A stretch of 64,000 nucleotides of DNA from Flaveria trinervia (lineage: Eukaryota; Streptophyta; Magnoliopsida; Asterales; Asteraceae): NCBI GenBank assembly GCA_025506515.1, contig CM046453.1, positions 299,501-363,500 on the forward strand. Reading direction: 5' to 3'. Numbering within the stretch: position 1 is the stretch's first letter; every line of letters begins with the position of its first letter. Positions 23,210 through 35,612 of the stretch are shown here, one piece after another. The notes beneath the pieces are model-generated. The model was given only the letters and a program-made list of their open reading frames with translations, made no database searches and was not told where the DNA came from. The translations under genes were made by a program, and so were the position numbers.

Positions 23210-25184
23210 TGTAGCACCCGGTTATTCCTTTAAAAGAAAGATAAGAAATGAAGAATAAAGGAAGGAAACATCAATAAACCCAAGTTGAGGGGTTAAAAGT
23301 GTAAAAAGGACAAAAGTACAAAGAAGTTGGTGTAAAGGTGGGCATGGCCGCCCACCCTCACTTCCCATCACCTTTTCATTTCGGATTAGAGAGAGAGAGC
23401 AGAAAAAACTCTCGGTTGAAGAAGAAGAAGATGATGATTGAATCAAGGTAAGAATTTGAAGTTTTTAAGTGTTCATGTCGGGTTTTGTCTCGGTTATATG
23501 ATTATGTGCTTGTATGTGTTCGTGTGTGTGTGTTTTGTGGGTTTTTAGGTGTTTGAACTCATTTGCATATGGGTTAGAAGGAGGATACACCCAAAGTTGC
23601 ACCAGGTGAGTTTCTAACCCCGGTTTTACTTGTTTTAAACTCTTTTTGGGGCTGAAAATGTATTAAGGCGATTTTACAATGTTTATGTATGTATACCCGT
23701 ATGATTATGCATGTTTGATGATGTTCCTTAGATGCTTATAGTTTGTTCATGTTTAGAATAGCCTTGGTAAGCTTAGAACAATTAGGCTTGATGTTTGGGT
23801 TCGGAAATATCCTAGAAATATGTTGAATAGAGGTTCATGCGCCTAAGTAAGGCCCATGCGCCTGGAATTGCCTTAGAAATGTTTAAGTGTAACTCATGCG
23901 CCTAAATAGTGCCCTCATGCGTCTAGAATATTAGTCGGACGACTAAGTGTAGGGCCATGCGCCCAAATAGTATCCATACGTCCGAATGGCCCATGCGCCT
24001 AAGTTTCCATACGCCCGAATAGCCCATGCGTCTAACTGTCCATGCGTCCGAATAGACCATACGCCCAAATAGTATCCTGCGCCTGAAATAGCTCATGCGC
24101 CTAAGTGTTGAACGGGTTAAGTGTTGGCTGATGCGCCTGCATAGTAATGAAACGCCCGAACAGGGCCCGTGCGCCCAAATAGTGTCAAAGCGCCTAAACA
24201 CTTAAAATTTATTACAGAATTTTTGGGAGTCTATGCTTTTAGGGTTTTGATCGAGGTTGACTAGGGCTTATTAATGTTGGGTTTCATGCATTATTATGAT
24301 TACTTTATGATTGTTCTATTATTATTATATTATTATTATTATTACTATTAGTATGTGACTTTACGTGGTGTGTTTATTATCGTAACGTAAAGTATTACTA
24401 ACAATAAAGTGAAAGAGCAATGAAAAAGAGAAGTGGAACCTAATTTAAAATGTTAACAAGTCTTGCAAGCTTATAGGAGGTGCACGACCATGTTGTTGTT
24501 AGCTCAACCGTGATGCGGTTTAGCTACCCTATGATGCACACGGGGCCAGTCAATTGAGATTGGCGGACCTTTGCAACGTACCCTAGGTGTATGGGTCAGC
24601 CTTGTATACAGTATTTAGAGCCCCTTATGGGAACAGAGGGCCCAACACCATTTAGCCCGAGCACATAGTTTAGGGTATTGCTCATTGGTCCACATAGACA
24701 GTGAAAGATAAAGATAAAAGAATACAGAGTAAACAAGGCATACAGTAAAGAGAAAAGCATTATCTAATTGTATAGTTAATGCGTGCTCGCGTATAAAGAG
24801 ATGAAGTTTTCATAAAAAGAGTATTTTCATATGTATACCTACAGAAGGTATTTTATTACTTTTAAAACTAGAACTCACTCAGCAACACTGACTTTTATAC
24901 ATTTTCAGTTGGCAAGTAAATATTGCTGAGGATGGCACGAGGGTGAAGCTACTCGGCAGGGAAAGACTGACATCCATTCATACCTATTATACTGTTGTTT
25001 TGTAATGCAATTAAACAATTCTTTTGCATTCGGTTAAACAATAGTGTAGTGTTCAACAACAGTGTTAATGAAATGAATGGTTTTTTGGTAAAATAATTTC
25101 AACAACAGTGTAAATTTATAATGTTCAATGTATTAAAATGCTGTGAATGACCAACTGTGAGGTCTTCGGGAACGGGGCCTTACA
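23210..25184 (+). repeat. E2 3' LTR, complete, 1975 bp
   Basis: It starts TGTAGCACCCGG and ends ACGGGGCCTTACA. CATGCGCCTAAGT units fill about 23835-24115. The uninterrupted TAAGTGTTGGCTG near 24118 shows the empty site for E3. Confidence 0.93.
23835..24200 (+). repeat. CATGCGCC(T/C)AA repeat field in E2 LTR
   Basis: Units such as CCATGCGCCTAAGT, CCATACGCCCGAATAG and CCATGCGTCTAAC recur every 15-30 bases. The same field lies at 9240-9510 in the other LTR. Confidence 0.85.
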
Positions 25185-26500
25185 CTCATTTTGAAAACCA
25201 TTTGATTTAGGCACATAATGTCTTAGAATATAAATTAAGGTTGTGTGTGCAGTGATAAGATTCAAAGTATAAGAATAAACACATAAGACATATAATCACA
25301 TAATCAAGTATAAACATAAGGCACATAAAATCCTATCTAAGCATATAATACATGAGATGACTCATGTGTAAAGGCACTTAGTTATAGTCTAGGTCATTCC
25401 CTTTCTAATAACCTAAATCCCTATAACCATGGCTCTGATACCAATCTGTCACACCCCGATCGATGGTGGAATCATTGGGGCGGACGAATAGGAGGCGATT
25501 GCTCATAGCACATGGATCTAATAAGTTGAAATATTATTAAATATCTTCATTCATTAAACATTACAAGACAATTAAGTTCATACAATTCAAAAGCTTCAAA
25601 CAAAGAAATAACATGTTAAGTTAAACTAGGTCCAAGTCTTATATGAGCACGAAGAGAATCCACAAGTAGTAAACCTGAAACATGTTAAAAATAACGATCA
25701 ACTTTGAAAGTTGGTGAGATTTCCATAGTTTTCAGAACATAAGTATTTAAAAGACGGCAATTCATGTTGTAAGTTAGAGAACAAAGTAACTAGGGATGTA
25801 AGATAGAATGCACAATCAAACCTTGGCAAAATTTTACAGGTCTCAAACGTTTACAAGTATATACGATTAGCTAAGTGTACTTGGATCAACCAAGCAAGCT
25901 TGTCAGACCCATAGATCTATGACGTCGCCAGGCTAGTAATAGTTAATGATTGTACATATATTCGACATTACATGGTAGGTATAAGGTTCAACTAACCACA
26001 ACACACAAGTAAATTGCCATAAGTTTGCAAGAATCAAATGTTTACAAGTGCAATGATTATAAAGTAACATATTTCACCCCAAAGTGTGAAAATATGAGAA
26101 AGGGGTATAGAAATACTTACATGGAAAATAAGTATAAGAATGATGATAAGAGATTAAACGAGGCTCCAACGATTTCTTTTACAAGTTACCTTAATGTATA
26201 GATTCCAAGATTAAGCTTAATAATAAGATTAATAGTTAGACGTGAACTAGGGTTTCAATTGGAATTTAGGGGTTTAAATAATTAAGTAAAATGATGAATT
26301 GTTTTTTATTTAATAAAGATAATATAATTCAATTAAGTTTAAGTTTAATTAAAAAAATGTCTCAATAATTTAAGTTATTGATTTAATAGGAATTAGATAT
26401 AATGTGTGAAAAGAAGTAATTAATTTAATAATTAATTATTTAAAACTTGATAAAGAGAATTAATTAAATGCATTGATGTCTTATCTACAAAATATATTAG
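25185..26500 (-). mobile_element. Remnant of a minus-strand gypsy element: leader, primer site and LTR
   Basis: At 25432-25443 the minus strand reads TGGTATCAGAGC, three bases inside an apparent LTR end GGGGTGTGACA at 25447. Internal leader (25185-25446) lies to the left and LTR sequence to the right. The far LTR end is not certain; AT-rich sequence continues to about 26500. It need not be the same element as 7413-8713: the two LTR ends do not look alike. Confidence 0.5.
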
Positions 26501-28282
26501 ACTAGTATTATGCCCCCACGTTGCAGTGGGGGACGCAAAATCATGTAAAGTAACATCAATGACACACAATCATTGACACACCACCATTAGTGACCACGTA
26601 TACAAAAAAACTCATATTAAAAAGAATATAAAACAAAAAAAATATATTTGAACAAAAATAGACATAAAAACGTTTAACCACATAGGCTAAACGTAAAACA
26701 TATAAAACAATAAGTCTATCTAGGATCGGTGCGTTGCGACGCTGCCATTGAACGGGAAAAATGAGCTTAAAAACGTTGAACCACACACGCATGCTCCGAT
26801 GTGTAGCTCGCAAATTTTATACGAAACCTAAAAGGGAAATTTGTAAAATATAAAAAATATAAGAGACCAAAGTTGAAAGTAAAAAATGTTGGGATAAATT
26901 ATAAAATATGTAAAACCATTTGGTTAAAATAAAAAAGTTAAAGATTATAAAAAGGAAAAAAAAACAAAAAAAGATGGGTACAACCCCACTAAACATAATG
27001 TACAACAAATGATGCACAACTAATTTAGTAATTAGTATATATTAAATTATACATATGTACTATTTATTATATAGTTTTTTTTTTATTTCCACCCGTGTGA
27101 CACACGCGTATCTAACTTGATTGCTAAATATAAAAAGTTAACGGAGGGTACTTATGTCATTAATTAAGGTCTATGAATCCCCAATAACATCCAACTTGTA
27201 CATTTTAAGTCATTAAATAACTAACTACTTCAACCTTTTCCATATGATAACTACTTATGCTATTATTATGCAACATAGAGACAGTTTATATCACTTATCA
27301 CATGCCATATGAAGTAAACTTGTAACTTTAGGTACTAAACCCTGACAATCCACAAAGCATGGGTCTCATATTTACATACATGTATTGTCTATAACACTAT
27401 AACATGCCAAGCATCAACAATATTAGATTTCATAACCATATATTAGTATATCATATAATGTTAGTTGCCACATGTTTGGTGTATAAAGGAAAAATGAATC
27501 CTAATTTCCAAGTATGGCTAAGAGCATTCATAACTTTGATTTTTAAATTTATGTGAATGTATTTCTTGTATTATATGGTATGATTAAATTATAAGTGATT
27601 GTGAGTGAAAGATATGAAAAATTTATTGTTTAATCTGTAATTTTGGAAAACATTGTTCAAAATCACATAATATTTTTATTATATTTTAAGTGGTTGTGAG
27701 TAAAAAAGATAATAATAATAATAATAATAATAAATATATAAAAGGTATTATTTAATCAAAAATAATAGATAGAAACTAATAATTTTTAATATAATTATAT
27801 AAATAAAGACGAAAAATAAAATGTAAATCCTATAAAAATGATATGAAAAGTCAAGAGAAGGCTAAAGGGTTTCAAAATACTTATGCTATTTCTAGTTTGA
27901 TATGTTACATTCATCAACATAATTTTTTTATTTTCGAGCGAAATCGAGCGAATGACGAGGGAGCATACTTATATTTGGTTCGTTTTCAACTGAACCGAGC
28001 CACTCGGTTCATTTACAACTGAGCCAAAAATCAAACGAGCAAAAATCCAAGGTTTTTCGGAACTAGTTTGAGCGAGTTTCGAAGTTTCGATGTATTTGAA
28101 TAGTGGTAGGACCCCAAGACCAGTACAAGCATCCCTCATGTGATCCAGTTGCATCCACGTCAACCAAGAAATCTATCTGCTGTGCATAAATCTCAACCTT
28201 AAAGATATGTATGGGGTGGCCTGGGTGTCTCTCATCATCATAATCATCATCATCGTCCTATCTTTCATTCAAGTAAGTAAAA
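26501..28282. other. AT-rich spacer upstream of peroxiredoxin Q
   Basis: I see no credible coding sequence. There is a perfect GC-rich hairpin at 26513-26532, an AT-rich stretch with long A and T runs, (TAA)n near 27713-27732, and probable promoter sequence in the last few hundred bases. Minus-strand frames at 26556-27017 are low-complexity and not supported. Confidence 0.6.
26513..26532. repeat. GC-rich perfect hairpin
   Basis: CCCCCAC-GTTGCA-GTGGGGG gives a 7-bp perfect stem and a 6-base loop inside very AT-rich sequence. Stems of this kind often mark the ends of small plant transposons; the family is not identified. Confidence 0.6.
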
Positions 28283-29932
<1,650 letters not shown>

Positions 29933-30500
29933 TCAAACACAAACACAAAGACTGCTGCTGCTTCTTTTGTAATTTGTTGTGCAAGATAGACAAAGAACCA
30001 AACACGTCTATCTTAATTATGTTGTGAATCATTCATTTATGAGTTAACTACACTAGTGCCAATAACTATATAAATATATATACATATTGGTTCATGTATA
30101 CATACACACATCATGACGAGCACCGTGAATTTTTATTTTATTTTTAATGTGCTCAAAGCATTCATTCGGATCAGTAGCCAGGGATTTAATTTTTTTAAAT
30201 GGTTTTTATTTTTTATTTTTCGTTTTCATGCATCTGTATGTCGGTGATCTCTTCCTCATGCGGTCACTGAAAGTGATCTTTATGGTATGCTATGAAAGAG
30301 GAGTTTAGATTATATTATAAAACAAAATTAGAAGTCCCCTCTCTATTTTATTAATACATGGTGTTATTACAAAACTCTTTTAACAGCCCGTAGAATTATT
30401 ATAGAAACGAAAAGGTGCACATCCTGCAATGAACTAGATAATGCAATATACAATCCACATTACAAATATACACAATGCTTTCCAAATTAAAATTGCATTA
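29933..30500. other. Peroxiredoxin Q 3' region and spacer
   Basis: Non-coding. It holds the presumed 3' UTR (AATTTGTTGTGCAAG about 30 bases after the stop) and AT-rich spacer. I see no further gene. Confidence 0.6.
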
Positions 30501-30945
30501 ATGTGACCCCTCCTAGGAACAAAGTCTCGCTTGATTCAATTCTTTAGCCAAAGAAATCCAATTGTCTTTACTTCTTTCATTAGTTTAGCTTTCGTAACTT
30601 GTTTGTTTGAGCAAAGGAGATCACTTTTTGCCTTCAATATCGTCCAGCATGCAATCTGCACAATTAATTGACCCACTCTTTTTAATTGGGTCGAAGTTGG
30701 TGTATTTTTGAAGCTCGAAAAGATCACAAATTGTAGAACGCGAAAATTGAGGGAATTCCACACCAATTGGCAATGTGTTGCCATAAATTCACCACAAAGT
30801 TACACATGATATATAAGTGTTCCTCCAACTCATCTTCATCGCCACAAAACAGACACGTAAGGGAGGTAACAGGAGCGTTCCTTATTTTGCTAAGTAAGAA
30901 GGGCTGGGATGTGACCCCTTTTGCCTCTCCAAACAAAAATGTTTA
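30500..30945 (-). pseudogene. LINE (L1-type) 3' end: zinc-binding RVT tail
   Basis: The minus strand encodes PFLLSKIRNAPVTSLTCLFC, then GDEDELEEHLYIMC with the Cys-x2-Cys and His-Leu-(x)3-Cys pattern of the zf-RVT domain at the C-terminus of plant non-LTR reverse transcriptases. WQHIANWCGIP follows. After a frame break near 30735-30780 it continues to IGFLWLKN, a common end of these ORFs. Nothing of the RT core is present, so this is a 5'-truncated copy, which is typical of LINEs. Confidence 0.8.
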
Positions 30946-33595
30946 CTTTTAGGAGTAGCCATTTATTTTAGTTGAAAATCTAACTAACGATTATCCATTG
31001 AAGTAGTATGATAGAGTAGTTTTCAAATGGTCTTAATCCCATTTCCATGCATCATTACTGTTGGAAATTTGGGCCAATTCGCCTATTGTTGTAAGGTCAC
31101 GGGACCACCCCAATTACATACTATGCATGACCCATTTGAGGTGTACCGGTCCTTTATCTTGCATCCTTTAGAGGATTCCAAGTGATATAAATCTGGGAAA
31201 CGGGTTTTGAGAGGCTCGTTTGTTATTCAAACATCAATTCACTATTTATGTGCTTCCCTTCTCAACAATACATTAAGAATCCTTTGTAGCTTGATAGTAT
31301 GACATCACATAATAAAAATACTCATTAAGAATTATCTATAGCTTAGTTGTATGGGTCGGGAAAACTTTACTACCTGCAAATATATCTTTACTTGTTTAAC
31401 TTGATCAATGTTAAGTTGCATAATCAATGCCTTGTTTTTGGGTTTGTTCTAGTTGAAATCACGCACAAGACCACCATACATCATCATTTATGTTTAAGTT
31501 TGAGTTTGCATTTATAGCATATTATATTATTGAAAGATCGAGTTGTATATATCATATATCTGTGCCTAATTTAGCCAATAATAGTGTTTTCATTAGGCTT
31601 CGTCTGTATCCTAGGACGCGAAATTTCAGCATTATATGGAACAGTCAAGTTGCCACTTCCAGCAAACACAGTTGCAACATGTACTGCAACATAACCTATC
31701 ACTGAGGCAACCAAGCTTTTCAGAGCAACAATAGCTACTTCAAAGCCCAACAACAACAATTACAACATCTTGAAATCTTGTATCATTAGCAAGGTGGTGT
31801 TTGTTGGGTTAATCGGGTTTGTTCATGGGTCACGTCTCAACGGGTCATTTGGTCTCGGTTTGACTTGGTAGTGAATACTAAGTTTATTGTGATAAACGGA
31901 GTGGTGGTGAATATTTCAAAGTTGTTGCTGATTTTCAAAGATACGTGGGCTGAGTTTTTTTTTGCATGTGATAGTTTATTTGTTATTTATAAATAGGTAG
32001 AGTTAGTTCTTTTGTATATGTCTTTTCCATTCAATAGTAGAAGTTCTCTTAATATTCCTTCTGCAAAGTCACTTTTATATACATACGTGAGTGTGTGTGG
32101 AGAGGGCCTGAACCAACGGTGCTTGTTTTTCTAAAAATATCTGTGAAGCCTCTTTTGTCTGCAACCCGTAGATCATACACAGACATAAGGATCCGCAATG
32201 TGAAGTATTAAAAGCCAAAACAAGTTAAGTGTTTGCTTCCAAAGTTAAGTGTTCTTCAAAGCTTAACATCTTTCTTTCGAAGCTTGGTTGATATCTTCCG
32301 AATGTTAAGTTTGCTTCGAAAGGGATTTAATGTTTACTTTGGATATCATCCGAAGGGAATCTTCCGAAGGGTTATTTCTGTTCGGAAAATATAGTGTAGG
32401 GTCCTTAGTATAAATTCTCAATATTTGATGAGTGTGTATGTCATAGTTAGTTAATCACTATAAATAGGGACCTGATGTAATTGGTAGGAGATATTGATTA
32501 TAGAACTGAATAACGAGTAGAACTGAATCATCTGTAAAGTTATGATTATTTAAAAGCAATATTTGCATCCTAGTCAAAGTTTAAAAACAAAACCGGCAAC
32601 GCACAACTTAGAATTATTATTGAGCGTGCATATGATGTTTTGAAGACGAGTTTTCTAATCTTAAAGTAAATGGTTTTTTTTTTCATTTCCAATACAACAA
32701 AAAATATTAATTACTTGTTTCGTCGTCTATAATTTTATAAAAAAATACAATATTATGATTAGTTATTTTTGGATTACTTTGAGAACATTATGTTTTTAAG
32801 GTACAAAAAATGGAAACAATAATGACTAGTTTGTTCATGAAGCTTACAAGACATTGAGTATTTAATTATTTGGATGATTAGATAACTAGTCAACTAATTT
32901 TAAATTATTAAATTAATATTGTGCGCAAAGTATTAATTGTATTGGGATTTTAGTATGGTTTCACAATGTTTGAAGGATTAATGTGTAATTAGGATTTTCT
33001 ATGATTGTTTTGTATTTTTTTTCTTTTGTAATTATTTATCATTTCATGCATTCATCAAGTAATTAGCCCTTAGCACAAAATAGTTCAAATGAGTAAATTA
33101 TCATCCTAGAGATTTATTAAAAATTCATTCAAACAACTGATTCAACACTTTCAAAGTCTCTTATCCAATGAGATAAACACTCTTACTTACGCACTTAATA
33201 AGTTAAAAAAAATCTAACTAGTCTAGCTCGAGCATTATAAATAAAAGTACAAGTAGTCAAGCTCGAGCTTGAGCCTTTGACGAGCTCGAACTCAACTTGG
33301 CTTTGTAGTTGGTGCGTGTGAACTCGCCACAGACTTTGTATCATCGGAGAGAAGATGATTGCGACTAGAAACATTAGGCATGGTATCAACCTTAAGAACA
33401 TGACTTGAGTCATGTTATATAATTTTAAGCAAACAAACAAATTAACATTATAACAAACACATCTAAGTTAGTCAAAGAAACGAAAGCAAAGCCAACAATA
33501 CATACGAGTAGACAACAACATGAGAGAGAGAGAGAGAAGGATAATCAATTGAGTAACGTAGTATTGTGTAATAATACGGGATGGATTCCCGAAGC
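30946..33595. other. Intergenic stretch with LTR-like fragments
   Basis: No credible gene is seen. 31797-32080 and 32100-32620 look like promoter or LTR pieces: TATA boxes (TTATAAATAGG near 31990, CTATAAATAGGG near 32459) and, at 32230-32390, repeated TTCGAAG and TTCCGAAG words like those in the copia element. No matching second copy or target duplication was found. The rest is AT-rich. Confidence 0.45.
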
Positions 33596-34483
<888 letters not shown>

Positions 34484-35021
34484 ATATTATCATCAACAGA
34501 GATCAACCCCCACCACCACTCCAGACTCCTCTTCTCTCATACATAAACAGGAATATCTTCTTCTTTATTTTTTATGGCCTTTGTTTATTTTGTATTAAAG
34601 CACGAGGAATACGTGCTAGTGCTATGTCTTCTCACAACTGTTCCCTAAGGCCCCACCCATACCTTACCTACATTATTATTTTTTTAATTTCTACCCACCA
34701 TTTTCTTTCTTTTTCTTTTTCTTTTTTCTTATAAAACAAAACCATCAATCAATATTATCCATTCTATCATATAATTAATGGTTGGTTTCGGTTGTAGGAC
34801 ACATTTAATCATCATAATCATTACTGACTAATAACAAAATCATCGGTTATATCTGTTTTTTATTAACCCCATATATGTACGTTGATCACTTGTTTTATTT
34901 GACAAGAAAGAATTTCTGTTTCAAGTTTCAACCGTACTTATTAGAAAGTTAATTAGATCTTGATGAAGAGGACGTTGTAGTACGTGTTGATGATTTGATT
35001 TTTCTTTTGTTAGAGTAAAAA

Positions 35022-35022
35022 C

Positions 35023-35106
<84 letters not shown>
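35022..35106. repeat. (AT)n microsatellite between JAZ and receptor kinase
   Basis: AT repeat with two ATAC interruptions. Open frames across it are repeat artefacts. Confidence 0.93.
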
Positions 35107-35111
<5 letters not shown>

Positions 35112-35536
35112 GTACGTTTAGTAGGTAGGACATGCATGATGCTTACTAGTTACTAGTATAGAGGGATGAAAGCAATAATAAAAAAAGGAAATGTTGGTTG
35201 GTTTTGAGTTTGACAATGTCAAGTAAATTAGAACCACGAGCGGTATGTGATTGACTGTACATTCGGATCGAGTTGAGTTTCAATTTCTAGGCACCAACCA
35301 TTGTGTGTTTGTGTGTTTGTGTGTTTGTGAGTTTGTGTGTTTGTGAGTGTAAGAGCATGATATGTGATGATCAAATGGACGATGACTCAGAATCAGAATG
35401 AGCACGAGGCCACTTCATTTTCCAGAGTCCCAGCCCGGCCACCACCCACGACCATTACGTGAATTAATAATAACGTTAAGTTTGTAATTCTAATTGAGGC
35501 GAAGCGAAGCACCCCGACCCCCCGTTTCCAATTCCT

Positions 35537-35595
35537 ACAGATCCACCGACCGATCGATCCACCGACCGATCGATCCACCGACCGATCGATCCACC
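35537..35595 (+). repeat. 16-bp tandem repeat (CGATCGATCCACCGAC) in receptor-kinase leader
   Basis: Three and a half nearly perfect copies of ACCGACCGATCGATCC end 18 bases before the first ATG. They are probably in the 5' UTR or core promoter. Confidence 0.85.
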
Positions 35596-35612
35596 TCCCG
35601 GCTTAAGCAAAC

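Larger units (their letters stand above)
8714..25184 (+). mobile_element. Ty3/gypsy element E2, 5' truncated and split by nested E3
   Basis: The left LTR is 8714-9534 plus 17286-18202, the internal region 18203-23209, and the right LTR 23210-25184. Comparison of the LTRs shows that the first roughly 96 bases of the left copy are missing: homology begins at AAGGACAAAAGTAC. Its left terminus and target duplication are therefore lost. E3 interrupts the left LTR at TAAGT. Without E3 the element would be about 8.7 kb. Gag-pol resembles E1 closely but the LTRs differ (TGTAGCACCC start, about 1975 bp). Confidence 0.92.
34484..35612. promoter_or_regulatory. Shared intergenic region between divergent JAZ and receptor-kinase genes
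   Basis: This 1.1-kb stretch must hold both promoters. It includes an (AT)n run at 35022-35106, a GTGTGTTT repeat near 35304-35347 and a 16-bp tandem repeat at 35537-35595. I see no other gene. No jasmonate element is claimed. Confidence 0.6.

Noticed and set aside
26556..27017. Minus-strand hydrophobic frames
   Set aside because: Produced by A/T runs; Phe-rich, with no gene context.
34921..35137. Two minus-strand frames rich in Ile-Tyr
   Set aside because: Microsatellite translation.
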